DNA of 64,000 nucleotides from JAJKIV01 sp036274195. GTDB lineage: Bacteria; Gemmatimonadota; Gemmatimonadetes; Gemmatimonadales; Gemmatimonadaceae. Shown here piece by piece: positions 52,730 through 61,725 of this stretch. Made by a program: the position numbers and the translations under genes. The stretch's first letter is position 1. Each line of letters begins with the position of its first letter. The DNA is taken from the NCBI GenBank assembly GCA_036274195.1, contig DASUGD010000159.1, positions 24,475 through 88,474 of the forward strand. The letters run 5' to 3'. The notes below the pieces were generated by a model. That model was not told where the DNA came from, ran no database searches, and saw nothing but the letters and a program-made list of their open reading frames with translations.

Positions 52730-52798
52730 GCGTGAGCTCCGGGCCGATTGCGCGTCACGTACGCAAACGCAAACAAGGACGCAAGGGTTCGCACCGAC

Positions 52799-53026
52799 TC
52801 AATTCCGCGTTCCGCGTTTCACATCGAAGATGGCGCTTCGATGGCATTTCGGGCAGATGAGCCATTCACGCCGCCGAGCGTACCCGAGACCGAACGAACC
52901 GCCCCCGATGCTTCGAGGGGACAAGGCGACACCACAACGGGGACACTCGGGCGCGTGCCCCGCCGCGACCGCGCGGCGGATGTCGCGCTGTTCGTCATTC
53001 GTGAACTGGGCAGGATCCGAGGTCAC
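52799..53026 (-). CDS. Small zinc-ribbon protein coupled to the alcohol dehydrogenase gene
   Basis: A 75-residue protein that starts with GTG overlapping the TGA of the dehydrogenase (GTGA), a clear sign of translational coupling. Two CxxC pairs, CPRC and CPKC, about 30 residues apart form a zinc ribbon, with RREW between them. The N-terminus is polar (VTSDPAQFTNDEQRDIRRAV). Function unknown; a role in nucleic acid or protein binding is only inference. Confidence 0.68.
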   Translation of the reverse strand: MTSDPAQFTNDEQRDIRRAVAAGHAPECPRCGVALSPRSIGGGSFGLGYARRREWLICPKCHRSAIFDVKRGTRN

Positions 53027-54066
53027 GGGTCGGAGACGGTAACGACGACCTTGCCGAATTGCGCGCCGGACTCGAGCCTCGCGAATGCATCGACACCGCG
53101 CTCGAGGGGAAACTCGGAGTCGATCGGCGGAAACAGCCGTCCAGCCGCGAGCTCGTTCACGACTGCCGCGAACTCCGAGTCGCTCCCCATCGTCGAGCCC
53201 ATGATCGTCCACTGGTTCCAGAACAGACGACGAATATCCGTCTGGACCATGGGCCCGGACGTTCCACCGCACGTCACCAGTCGCCCGCGCTTTCCGAGCG
53301 ACCCGAGCGATGAAGCCCACGTTGCCTCGCCCACGCAATCGATCACGACGTCGACGCCACGTTTCCCCGTCCGCGCACGGATTTCCTTGGCCACGTCCTG
53401 GCCGCGATGGTTGAGCACCTCGTCGGCGCCTAACACGCGCGCGCGCTCGAGCTTCGCATCGCTCCCGGAAGTCACCCACACGCGCGCCCCCAGCAGCTTC
53501 GAGATCTGGAGCGACGCGAGCGCAACGCCGCCACCGATGCCGTGAATCAGGACCTGGTCCGTCGCGCGGACGTTCGCCCGCGTGACGACCATCCGCCACG
53601 CTGTGAGCGTGGCAAGTGGAAAGGCGGCAGCGGTGGCGAAAGTAACGCTCGCGGGAAGCGGCAGCACATTCGCCACCGGCACCACCAGGTAGTCGGCCAG
53701 CGTGCCCGGGCGGTGTTCCCCGAGAATCGCGTACTTGAGACACAGCGGATTGTCACCCGTGCGACAATACTCGCACGTGCGATCGCTCACTCCCGGGTTC
53801 ACGATGACTCGGTCTCCCACGCGGACCGAGGTCACCTCCGCTCCGACCGCATCCACGATGCCGGAGCAATCCGAACCGAGAATCCACCCGGGCGTGATGC
53901 GAACGCCGGGCACCCCCTTCACGACCCAGAGGTCGAGATGGTTCAGCGCTGCCGCGCAAACGCGTACTCGCACCTCATCGGGAGCCGAAATCTCCGGCAC
54001 CGGGATGTCCGTGCGGAAACGCAGTTGATCGAGCTCGCCGTGTGCATCGATCGTCAGCGCTCGCAC
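53023..54066 (-). CDS. Zinc-type medium-chain alcohol dehydrogenase/quinone reductase-like protein
   Basis: MDR-superfamily NAD(P)-dependent oxidoreductase of 347 residues. The catalytic zinc region DLWVVKGVPG...GSDCSGIV and the structural-zinc-like lobe around RTCEYCRTGDNPLC (with three Cys) precede the nucleotide fold IHGIGGGVALASLQISKLL. It is nearest to the zinc-binding alcohol dehydrogenase branch; the substrate is unknown. It diverges from sucB across 140 bp and is followed by a coupled zinc-ribbon gene. Confidence 0.86.
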   Translation of the reverse strand: MRALTIDAHGELDQLRFRTDIPVPEISAPDEVRVRVCAAALNHLDLWVVKGVPGVRITPGWILGSDCSGIVDAVGAEVTSVRVGDRVIVNPGVSDRTCEYCRTGDNPLCLKYAILGEHRPGTLADYLVVPVANVLPLPASVTFATAAAFPLATLTAWRMVVTRANVRATDQVLIHGIGGGVALASLQISKLLGARVWVTSGSDAKLERARVLGADEVLNHRGQDVAKEIRARTGKRGVDVVIDCVGEATWASSLGSLGKRGRLVTCGGTSGPMVQTDIRRLFWNQWTIMGSTMGSDSEFAAVVNELAAGRLFPPIDSEFPLERGVDAFARLESGAQFGKVVVTVSDP

Positions 54067-54206
54067 GCGCTTCCTCGACGGTTATATTCCGCGACAACTC
54101 GCCTATCGCGATGGCGCCCACATGTCGCGGTTGCTCGCGACACGTCGCTCCCGCACGCACGCGCGTTCCGGGCAGCCCCACCAATACCGGTCACTGGATT
54201 CGCGGA

Positions 54207-55487
54207 ATGATTTCGATCAAGGTGCCCCCTCTCGGAGAATCGATCGTCGAGGCGACGGTCGCTCGATGGCTCAAGAAGGAGGGGGATGCGGTCGCCGCAG
54301 GCGACACACTGGTCGAGTTGGAGACGGATAAAGTTACCGTCGAGGTGCCCGCGCTCAAAGCGGGCGTATTGGCGCGCCAGGCGAAACACGACGGCGATGT
54401 GGTCGCCGTTGACGACGTTCTCGGTGAGATCGACGAGTCGGCTAGCGGTACGTCGCCGGCGCCCGCCGCTCCAGCCAGGTCTGCAGAAACCGCGTCGCCA
54501 CAGCGTGCGGCCTCGACTCCCGCACCGGCGTCGCCGGCCGCTACGCCGGAAGTGCGGGCGTCGCCCGCCGCGAAACGTGTTGCTGCGGAGACTGGTGCCG
54601 ATCTCGCTGCCATTGCAGGTACGGGGCGAGGCGGCGTCGTCAGCAAGCCCGACGTGATCGAGCAGACCGGGGGAGCGCCACGCGGGGGAACACGTGGCGA
54701 TGGTGCCGCTGCCGCGCCTGCTCCGCGGACCGAGGAGCTACCGCCCCGCAGCCCGGCACAGCCGCCCAGGGCTCCCGCCGTACCACCCGGGACGCGGGAG
54801 ACTCGCGAGAAGATGTCGACGAGGCGGAAGCGCATCGCCGAACATCTCCTCGAGGCGCAACATGCCACGGCTCACCTCACGACGTTCAACGAGATCGACA
54901 TGTCGGCCGTGAGCGCACTCCGCGAGCGAATCAAGGAGCGCGTCGAAAAGGAGCGCGGCGTGAAACTGAGCTTCATGCCGTTCTTCGTGAAGGCCGCGTG
55001 CCTCGCGCTGGACGCGTATCCCGTCGTCAACGCACAGATCGACGGCGACTCCATCGTGTACAAGCATTACGTGAACATGGGGATCGCCGTCGCATCTGAC
55101 GCAGGCCTCGTCGTTCCGAACATCAAGGACGCCGATCGCAAGGGAATGATCGAGGTTTCGAGCGATATCACGGCGCTCGCGAAGCGCGCGCGCGACGGCA
55201 AGCTCACGATGGATGACCTCACCGGCGGAACGTTCACGATCACGAACGGCGGCGTGTTCGGATCCCTCGTTTCCACGCCGATCATCAATTATCCACAGGT
55301 CGGCATCCTCGGGCTGCACAAGATTCAGGATCGTCCGGTCGCGTTGAACGGGAAGGTCGAGATTCGACCGATGATGTACGTCGCGCTCTCCTACGATCAC
55401 CGGATCATTGACGGACAACAGGCCGTGTTGTTCCTCGTACGCGTGAAGGAGTTGATGGAGGATCCCGCCACGATGCTGATCAACTGA
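54207..55487 (+). CDS. sucB: Dihydrolipoyl succinyltransferase (E2 of 2-oxoglutarate dehydrogenase)
   Basis: E2 acyltransferase of 426 residues: one lipoyl domain (1-78) with Lys42 in ELETDKVTVEVPA as the lipoylation site; an Ala/Pro-rich linker; a peripheral E1/E3-binding domain (about 125-160, ASPAAKRVAAETGADLAAIAG); a second linker; and the catalytic core with NEIDMSAV, FFVKAACLALDAYPVVNAQI and the active-site His-x3-Asp-Gly in SYDHRIIDGQ. NEIDMS and VNAQIDGD favour the succinyl over the acetyl enzyme. ATG 54207 is the family start; the frame is open upstream. lpd follows 800 bp later with one gene between; the E1 gene is not in this window. Confidence 0.93.
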   Translation: MISIKVPPLGESIVEATVARWLKKEGDAVAAGDTLVELETDKVTVEVPALKAGVLARQAKHDGDVVAVDDVLGEIDESASGTSPAPAAPARSAETASPQRAASTPAPASPAATPEVRASPAAKRVAAETGADLAAIAGTGRGGVVSKPDVIEQTGGAPRGGTRGDGAAAAPAPRTEELPPRSPAQPPRAPAVPPGTRETREKMSTRRKRIAEHLLEAQHATAHLTTFNEIDMSAVSALRERIKERVEKERGVKLSFMPFFVKAACLALDAYPVVNAQIDGDSIVYKHYVNMGIAVASDAGLVVPNIKDADRKGMIEVSSDITALAKRARDGKLTMDDLTGGTFTITNGGVFGSLVSTPIINYPQVGILGLHKIQDRPVALNGKVEIRPMMYVALSYDHRIIDGQQAVLFLVRVKELMEDPATMLIN

Positions 55488-55509
55488 CGGATCGTTCGGC
55501 GAAGATCAT

Positions 55510-55542
55510 GGCCCGAGCTCGCGCGAGCTCGGGCCTTTTTTT
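55510..55542 (+). terminator. Rho-independent terminator after sucB
   Basis: A perfect 26-bp palindrome (55510-55535), followed by seven T (55536-55542), 22 bp past the sucB stop. Confidence 0.95.
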
Positions 55543-55759
55543 CGATCTTGCCACAGTTCTGTGAGCAGACGTTTCGGCCTCTGTCAGTTTCCTGTAAATG
55601 GCAAACCCTTTTGCCGTTCACTGCATCAAATTGAGCAGGAATCGAGAGACAGGCGCGCGTCGCTGCTGCGACTGTCCGGGCGGCCTCGGCCGAATGCGGT
55701 GCCGAACGCCGACACTTTTGAGTGGGATACGCGTAGTGAGCGGTGACAGGAGTACCGAG

Positions 55760-56197
55760 ATGGGCAAGTCTTCGACTTCATTCGCATTCACGCCAATTCC
55801 GCCCGCGCGCGGCTTCCGGCCGCCGATCATGTCGGCACTCGCCGGAATCTGGCGTGGTCACCTCATGGCAGCTGACGAGGATGTCAGCATTCCCTTCACG
55901 TTGATCCGCGACGCCTCCGTCGACGCCTCTGTAGTGGGACGATTCCTGTTCTTCATGACGAAGGACGTGCCACCGACCGGCGTAAAGCTCCTCGAGGCAA
56001 GCCAGAGCACGTTCGTCGCGATGATCGGTCCGTACTTCGATCCGCGAGAGAACGGCGAGGTAGTTACGGTCTTCGAAGGCCGTCGCGTCGAGGGAAAGAT
56101 CTCCGGCAAGTTCAATACGCGGCTGGTTCGGGGGTATCGCCCGCTTCGCGCCGGAAAGTTCGTGGCCATCCGCGAGGACGCAAAACTGCGCGGTTGA
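55760..56197 (+). CDS. Hypothetical protein between sucB and lpd
   Basis: A 145-residue protein of unknown function, no signal peptide or membrane segment. It is predicted as a small all-beta domain (MSALAGIWRGHLMA, IPFTLIRDASVDASVVGRFLFF, KLLEASQSTFVAMIGPYFD, VVTVFEGRRVEGKISGKFNT), the pattern of a lipocalin-like or PilZ-sized barrel, with no recognised motif. The ATG at 55760 follows AGGAG by eight bases; longer frames upstream lack a ribosome site. It is bracketed by two strong terminators, so it is its own transcription unit. Confidence 0.72.
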   Translation: MGKSSTSFAFTPIPPARGFRPPIMSALAGIWRGHLMAADEDVSIPFTLIRDASVDASVVGRFLFFMTKDVPPTGVKLLEASQSTFVAMIGPYFDPRENGEVVTVFEGRRVEGKISGKFNTRLVRGYRPLRAGKFVAIREDAKLRG

Positions 56198-56217
56198 TAG
56201 CGTTGGCCGAGGGGAAC

Positions 56218-56261
56218 AGCGGGTACGGTCGCCTTGGGTTGCCGTACCCGCTACTTTTTTT
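56218..56261 (+). terminator. Rho-independent terminator after the hypothetical gene
   Basis: An 11-bp stem (56218-56228 with 56242-56252), 13-base loop and seven T (56255-56261), 20 bp past the stop and 24 bp before lpd. Confidence 0.93.
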
Positions 56262-56284
56262 GCACTCCCTCTGGCTATGCTGAA

Positions 56285-57694
56285 ATGGCAAACGCGAGTG
56301 AAAATGCCGACGTCGTCGTGATCGGCGGCGGCCCTGGCGGGTACGTCGCCGCGATCCGCGCCGCACAGCTCGGACTGAAAACCGTCTGCGTCGAGATGGA
56401 CAGGACACTCGGCGGAACCTGCGTGAATGTCGGCTGCATTCCGTCGAAGGCGCTTCTGCAGTCGTCCGAGCACTTCGAGTTTGCACGACTCCACGCGCAC
56501 GAGCACGGCATCGAGATGGATGGCGTGCGCGTCGATCTTGCAACCATGATGCAACGCAAGGTCGACGTCGTCGCGCAGAATACCCGCGGCGTCGAGTTCC
56601 TCTTCAAGAAAAACAAGGTGACGTGGGCCAAAGGCCGCGGGACGCTGCGCGCGCACAACGTGGTCGAGGTGGCCGCTCCGGATGGAGCAGCCACGACCTA
56701 CCACGCCAGAAACGTCATCGTTGCAACCGGATCCGTTCCGATCGAGTTGCCGTTTCTCAAGGTCGACGAAAAACGCGTGCTGTCGAACATCGGCGCGCTA
56801 TCGATCGGCGAAGTGCCGAAGCACCTCGTCGTGATCGGCGGCGGGGTCATCGGCCTGGAGCTCGGATCGGTCTGGCGTCGCCTGGGTGCCAAGGTCACGG
56901 TCGTGGAGCTCATGCCGACCATTCTGCCCGGGATGGATGGCGACATCGTGAAGGAAGCGGACAAGGTGTTCCGCAAGCAGGGTCTCGAGATTCGCGCCGG
57001 GACGAAGGTCGTCGGCGCGACGGTGGAGCAGGAGCGCGTGCTCGTTCAAACCGAGAAGGACGGCGCCGCAGAAACGCTCGAAGCCGACTACGTGCTGCTT
57101 TCCATCGGCCGCCGGCCATCGCTCACCGGCATCGACGCCGCAGCACTCGGACTGAACGTCGGCAAACGTGGCGAGGTCATCGTCGATCACACCATGCGCA
57201 CCAACCTTCCCGGCGTGTTCGCCATCGGCGATGTCGTCGGGGGGAAGCTGCTCGCGCACAAGGCGGAGGAAGAAGGTGTCATCGCGGCAGAGGTGATCGC
57301 CGGCAAGCCGTCCGAGATGCACTACCGATCGATGCCGTCAATCGTCTACACGTGGCCCGAGATCGCCAGCGTTGGTCTCGCGGAGCACGAGGTCAAGGAA
57401 AGCGGTCGTGAGTACAAGGTCGGCAGGTTTCCGTTCTCCGCGAATGGCCGCGCGCGCACGATGGGCGAGACGACAGGATTCGTGAAGTTCATCGCAGACG
57501 CGAAGACCGACGAGCTGCTTGGCGCGCATCTCATCGGACCTAACGTGTCTGAGCTTTGCGCGGAGGTCGTGCTCGCGTTCGAGTATCGCGGAGCGTCGGA
57601 GGACATCGGTGTCACGGTCCACTCCCACCCCACGCTGTCCGAAGCGGTGAAAGAAGCCGCGCTCGGTGTGCTTGGCCGCGCGATCCACCTGTAG
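56285..57694 (+). CDS. lpd: Dihydrolipoyl dehydrogenase (E3)
   Basis: FAD-dependent disulfide reductase of 469 residues that reoxidises the lipoyl groups of 2-oxo acid dehydrogenase complexes and the glycine cleavage system. FAD site VVVIGGGPGGYVAAIRAA, redox disulfide GGTCVNVGCIPSK (Cys46, Cys51), NAD fold LVVIGGGVIGLELGSVWRRLG and the C-terminal His-Glu pair in VHSHPTLSEAVKEAA are intact. ATG 56285 directly precedes the FAD strand. It sits between a terminator and serB, 14 bases before the latter, so lpd probably leads the serine operon transcript. Confidence 0.95.
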   Translation: MANASENADVVVIGGGPGGYVAAIRAAQLGLKTVCVEMDRTLGGTCVNVGCIPSKALLQSSEHFEFARLHAHEHGIEMDGVRVDLATMMQRKVDVVAQNTRGVEFLFKKNKVTWAKGRGTLRAHNVVEVAAPDGAATTYHARNVIVATGSVPIELPFLKVDEKRVLSNIGALSIGEVPKHLVVIGGGVIGLELGSVWRRLGAKVTVVELMPTILPGMDGDIVKEADKVFRKQGLEIRAGTKVVGATVEQERVLVQTEKDGAAETLEADYVLLSIGRRPSLTGIDAAALGLNVGKRGEVIVDHTMRTNLPGVFAIGDVVGGKLLAHKAEEEGVIAAEVIAGKPSEMHYRSMPSIVYTWPEIASVGLAEHEVKESGREYKVGRFPFSANGRARTMGETTGFVKFIADAKTDELLGAHLIGPNVSELCAEVVLAFEYRGASEDIGVTVHSHPTLSEAVKEAALGVLGRAIHL

Positions 57695-57708
57695 AGGCGT
57701 CTACAGGA

Positions 57709-58425
57709 ATGCCGAGGTTCCGCACCGTTCTCTTCGATTGCGATTCGACCTTGTCGGCGATCGAGGGCATCGACGAGCTGGCCGTCCACTGTCGGCACGC
57801 TGTCGAACAGCTCACCGATGCCGCTATGCGCGGGCAGATCCCGCTCGAGGAGGTCTATGGGCGACGGTTGCGTCTCGTGCAGCCGACGCGCGAAGCGGTC
57901 GACGCGCTGGGGCGGGACTACGTCGCGCGACTCGTCCCTGACGCCGCTGAAACCGTTGCCGCATTGCACGCGGCAGGAGTGGACGTTCGCATCGTTTCGG
58001 GAGGACTGCTCCCCGCGGTGCTCGCGGTCGCTCGGGCAGTGGGTGTGGATGCGAGCCGCGTCGCCGCAGTGGACATCACGTTCACCGCCGACGGCTCGTA
58101 CGCGGGCTTCGACACCTCATCGCCATTGACCATGTCGGGCGGGAAACGCTCCGCTATCGAGCGGTGGAATGTCGACCGCCCGGCGATGATGGTTGGTGAC
58201 GGCACGACCGACCTCGAGTCGCGGCCTGCGGTCGATCTCTTCATCGCGTTTGCCGGTGTCGTGGAACGCCCGAACGTCGTCGACGGCGCGGACGCCGTGG
58301 TCCGCGCGAATTCCCTCGCCGCGGTGCTTCCTCTCGTGCTCGGCGCGGACGAGCTTCTTCATACTCCCTATTCGTCGCTGTACGAGCGCGGCGCCGCGTT
58401 GAGTGCGGCCGCCCCGACTCGCTAA
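57709..58425 (+). CDS. serB: Phosphoserine phosphatase-like HAD hydrolase
   Basis: HAD subclass IB phosphatase of 238 residues. Motif I FDCDSTLSAIEGID gives the DxDST form typical of SerB; VRIVSGGLLPAV is motif II; SGGKRSAI holds the Lys; MMVGDGTTDLESRPA is motif IV. It is followed by a class V aminotransferase and serA, so the three phosphorylated-pathway steps are together and the phosphoserine assignment is well supported by context. ATG 57709 lies just before motif I; the upstream open frame overlaps lpd. Confidence 0.9.
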   Translation: MPRFRTVLFDCDSTLSAIEGIDELAVHCRHAVEQLTDAAMRGQIPLEEVYGRRLRLVQPTREAVDALGRDYVARLVPDAAETVAALHAAGVDVRIVSGGLLPAVLAVARAVGVDASRVAAVDITFTADGSYAGFDTSSPLTMSGGKRSAIERWNVDRPAMMVGDGTTDLESRPAVDLFIAFAGVVERPNVVDGADAVVRANSLAAVLPLVLGADELLHTPYSSLYERGAALSAAAPTR

Positions 58426-58444
58426 CCCGAATCAATCGCTCTCA

Positions 58445-59587
58445 ATGACGGCAAAATCGAGCGCCGGCGTAGCGGCCAGCCCTTCTGGCACCAATAACGA
58501 TCGCGGGTTCGGACGCTTCTTTTTGCCCGGACCGACAGAGGTGCGGCCGAGCATCCTCCAGGAAATGCTCAGGCCCATGATCGGGCATCGAGGCAAGGGA
58601 ATGGAGGACCTCATTGCCCGAATCGAGCCAGATCTCCAATACGTGTTTCGTACGAAGCGTCCGGTCTACATCGCGAGCTCTTCTGCCACGGGGCTCATGG
58701 AGGGCGCCATCAGAAATGGCGTGCGCTCCCGAGTCCTGAGCCTGGTCAACGGTGCGTTCAGCGAGCGCTTCTTTCAGATCGCTCGCGCATGCGGCGTCGA
58801 GGCGGAGGCACTCACCGTCCCGCTTGGCCAGATCCATACGCCTGACATGCTCGAATCGGCGCTCAAGCGCGGAAAGTTCGATGCCGTCACCGTTGTTCAT
58901 TCCGAAACGTCAACCGGTGCTCTCAACCCCATCGCCGAGCTGACTCGCGTCGCCCACGCCGCGGGTGACGTCGCCATGCTGGTCGATAGCGTCAGCGGGA
59001 TGGCGGGCGCACCCGTCGAGACGGACGCCTGGGAGCTCGACTTCGTCTTGACCGGCTCGCAGAAAGCGTTCGCGATTCCGGCAGGTCTTGCCTTCGCCGC
59101 GGCCCGCGACAACGTGATCCAGCGCGCGAAGGCGAGGACAGATCGCGGCATCTACTTCGACCTCATCGAGTACCACAAATCGATCGAGAAGAATCAGACA
59201 CCGAACACGCCGGCGCTGTCGCTGTTCTATGCGTTGGCTGCCCAGCTTGCCGACATTCGTCGCGAGACCATCGAAGCGAGATGGCGGCGTCACGCCGCAA
59301 TGGCCCAGCGCACGTGGGACTGGGTGGACGAGGTTCGCGGCGCGGGAATTCCCATTTCCATCTTGGCACCAGCGGGCAGCCGGTCGCCGACCGTAACGTG
59401 CATCTCGCTCCCGCCGACGCACAGCGGAAGTGCCGTGACCTCGGCAATGAAGGCCCGCGGGTTCGTGATCTCGGCAGGCTACGGTTCGTTGAAGGAAACC
59501 GGCATTCGCGTCGGCCACATGGGCGATCACACACTCGATGAGCTGAACGAAGTGCTCGACACCTTGCGCGAGGTTCTCACTGCATGA
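58445..59587 (+). CDS. Class V aminotransferase, probable phosphoserine aminotransferase
   Basis: PLP enzyme of 380 residues from the serine-pyruvate/alanine-glyoxylate (class V) group. LPGPTEVRPSILQEMLRPMIGHRG at the N-terminus, VVHSETSTGALNP, LVDSVSGMAG and the Schiff-base Lys207 in LTGSQKAF are conserved. Its place between serB and serA indicates that it supplies the phosphoserine-forming step in place of a typical SerC; members of the class V group in archaea and other bacteria do this. A serine-glyoxylate role is the alternative. Overlaps serA by four bases. Confidence 0.88.
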   Translation: MTAKSSAGVAASPSGTNNDRGFGRFFLPGPTEVRPSILQEMLRPMIGHRGKGMEDLIARIEPDLQYVFRTKRPVYIASSSATGLMEGAIRNGVRSRVLSLVNGAFSERFFQIARACGVEAEALTVPLGQIHTPDMLESALKRGKFDAVTVVHSETSTGALNPIAELTRVAHAAGDVAMLVDSVSGMAGAPVETDAWELDFVLTGSQKAFAIPAGLAFAAARDNVIQRAKARTDRGIYFDLIEYHKSIEKNQTPNTPALSLFYALAAQLADIRRETIEARWRRHAAMAQRTWDWVDEVRGAGIPISILAPAGSRSPTVTCISLPPTHSGSAVTSAMKARGFVISAGYGSLKETGIRVGHMGDHTLDELNEVLDTLREVLTA

Positions 59588-61188
59588 CCGCGCAGTATCG
59601 TGTACTGGTTGCCGACCAGATCGCGCTCGATGGTCTCGCTCCTCTGCGTGATGACGCGCGCTTCGAGCTCATTGTCAAACCCGGGCTGAAGGGTGCCGAG
59701 CTGGCGGACGCAATCGCCTCGGCAGACGCAGTGCTTGTCCGCAGCGCCACGCAAATCACCCGCGAGTCCCTCGCGCGCGCCAACGGATTGAAGGTGATCG
59801 GACGTGCCGGCGTCGGCGTGGACACGATCGACGTGAATGCGGCAACCGAGCGAGGGATCGCGGTGCTCACCGCACCGGCCGGCAATACGATTTCGGCTGC
59901 CGAGTTGACGTTCGCGCTCACGTTGGCCCTGGCACGGCGCGTAAGCGCCGCCGACCGGTCCATGAAGGCCGGGCAGTGGGACCGCAAGAGCTTCAGCGGC
60001 ACCGAGCTCTACGGAAAGACGTTAGGCCTCGTCGGTGCGGGACGCATTGGCGGAGAGGTCGCGAAACGCGCGCGTGCATTCGGTATGCAGGTGCTGGCGT
60101 TCGATCCATTCCTCATCGCCGAACGAGCAGCCGCGTTAGGCGTCGAGCGAGCGGAGCTTGACGACGTGTTGCGTCGGGCCGATGTGGTCTCTCTGCACGT
60201 CCCCCTGACCGACGCTACGACCGGCCTTCTCGGCGACCGCGAGCTCGGGCTGATGAAGCCGACCGCGGTGATCGTGAACGCGGCACGTGGCGGCGTCGTT
60301 CGCGAGGACGCTCTCGTTCGGGCGCTCAAGGACAAGCGGATTGCCGGCGCGGCGCTCGATGTCTTCGAGCAGGAGCCGTTGCCTGCCGACCACCCGCTCC
60401 GCGCACTCGACAACGTCGTCCTGACTCCGCACCTCGGGGCGTCTACCGCCGAAGCGCAGCAGAACGTCGCCATCGAGATCGCCGAGGCCGTTCGCGCTGC
60501 GCTCGCCGAGGGCGATCTCTCGCGGGCCGTCAACGCGCCAGGGCTTGGCGGCGAGGAGATGCGCCGGCTCCGACCTTTGCTCGACCTCGCGGAACGTCTC
60601 GGTATCCTCGCCGCAGCGCTCGCCGAACGAGGCATTGCGCGCGTCGAGGTTCGGTACGCCGGTTCCGCGACGGATGGGCTGCGCCTGCTCACGGCAACGG
60701 CGGTCGCCGGGGCGCTCTCACGGGTGGTGGGTGAAGGCGCCGTGAACACGGTCAATGCGCTCCACGTCGCCTCGGCGCACGGAATCCGCATCGATCAGAT
60801 TCAACTCGACCGGCGCGACGGATTCGCCGAGCACCTCGAGGTTCGGGTCGAGACGGACACCGGAGAAACGCGTGTCGCAGGCGCTCTCCTCGGTGATGCA
60901 TACCCTCGCCTCGTGCGCATTGATGACTTCCGGGTCGACATGGCGCCGCAGGGAACCCTTCTCATCCTCCGGAACAAGGACGTCCCGGGAGTGATCGGCC
61001 AGGTGGGATCGCTGCTGGGCAATGCGGGCATCAATATCGCCGGATACCACCAGTCGCGACTCGACGCTGGCGGTGACGCGCTGGCGGTAGTCAAGATCGA
61101 TGCCCGCATCGACCCGTCGGTAGTAGAAGCGTTAGGCGCGTTGCCCGAGATTCACAGCGTGCGGCAAGTCCGGCTGGATCGGGGCTAG
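59584..61188 (+). CDS. serA: D-3-phosphoglycerate dehydrogenase, long form
   Basis: First enzyme of serine synthesis, oxidising 3-phosphoglycerate with NAD. 534 residues: substrate/nucleotide domains (about 1-315) with NAD loop GLVGAGRIGGEVAKRA, RGGVVREDALVRAL, Glu in FEQEPLP and catalytic His in LTPHLGAST; then an intervening allosteric domain (about 320-455) and a C-terminal ACT domain (about 460-534) with GVIGQVGSLLGNAGINIAGY, so feedback control by serine is likely. The ATG overlaps the aminotransferase stop (ATGA). Three Leu-Gly pairs are spelled TTA-GGC. Confidence 0.96.
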   Translation: MTAQYRVLVADQIALDGLAPLRDDARFELIVKPGLKGAELADAIASADAVLVRSATQITRESLARANGLKVIGRAGVGVDTIDVNAATERGIAVLTAPAGNTISAAELTFALTLALARRVSAADRSMKAGQWDRKSFSGTELYGKTLGLVGAGRIGGEVAKRARAFGMQVLAFDPFLIAERAAALGVERAELDDVLRRADVVSLHVPLTDATTGLLGDRELGLMKPTAVIVNAARGGVVREDALVRALKDKRIAGAALDVFEQEPLPADHPLRALDNVVLTPHLGASTAEAQQNVAIEIAEAVRAALAEGDLSRAVNAPGLGGEEMRRLRPLLDLAERLGILAAALAERGIARVEVRYAGSATDGLRLLTATAVAGALSRVVGEGAVNTVNALHVASAHGIRIDQIQLDRRDGFAEHLEVRVETDTGETRVAGALLGDAYPRLVRIDDFRVDMAPQGTLLILRNKDVPGVIGQVGSLLGNAGINIAGYHQSRLDAGGDALAVVKIDARIDPSVVEALGALPEIHSVRQVRLDRG

Positions 61189-61203
61189 TCGCCACGAACC
61201 GTC

Positions 61204-61704
61204 ATGCCCCAGCGGCTGGCGCCGGCTGCGACCTGTCGCCCCGCGGTCGACGATGACCTCGCGGCGATGCGCGCGTTCGTCGAGCAGGATCTTGCCGCAA
61301 CGCCGTACCGCACCGTGGCCGACTATTTCCTTCGTCTCGCGAGCGACGGCGCCGCGAGCGAAGCGCGCGCGATCGTCTCTGAGTACGCGGGCGCCGTGGT
61401 GGGCTTTGCACTCTTCGGTGAGGTTGCTGGAGCGATCGGCACCGGCCGCGTGCACTTCGTCAGCGTGACCTCGGCGATGCGGCTGCACGCGATCGGTGCC
61501 GCGCTCTGTGAGGCCGCCGTTGGCGATCTCGCTGCGAATGGCGCACGTCTCGTCGTCGCCGAGGTCCCCGATGAGCTATCGTTCCTGCCGGGGCGGAAAC
61601 TGCTTGCGCGCTGCGGTTTCGTCGAGATCGGGCGGGTGGCCGACTACGTTCGAGATAGCACCGATCTCGTGGTGTTGGCCCGGAGTATCGACCGGGACAG
61701 CTAA
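61204..61704 (+). CDS. GNAT-family N-acetyltransferase
   Basis: A 166-residue GCN5-related acetyltransferase. The N-terminal RPAVDDDLAAMRAFVEQDL, the acceptor strand GFALFGEVAGAIGTGRVHFVSV and the following A/L-x-G-x-G/A pyrophosphate loop in RLHAIGAALCEAAV fit the fold; the loop is not canonical (HAIGAAL in place of QxxGxG/A). The C-terminal LLARCGFVEIGRVADYVRD is typical. It starts 15 bases after serA, so it may be co-transcribed; the acceptor is unknown. Confidence 0.8.
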   Translation: MPQRLAPAATCRPAVDDDLAAMRAFVEQDLAATPYRTVADYFLRLASDGAASEARAIVSEYAGAVVGFALFGEVAGAIGTGRVHFVSVTSAMRLHAIGAALCEAAVGDLAANGARLVVAEVPDELSFLPGRKLLARCGFVEIGRVADYVRDSTDLVVLARSIDRDS

Positions 61705-61725
61705 GAACGCGTTGGCCGGCTGCCG

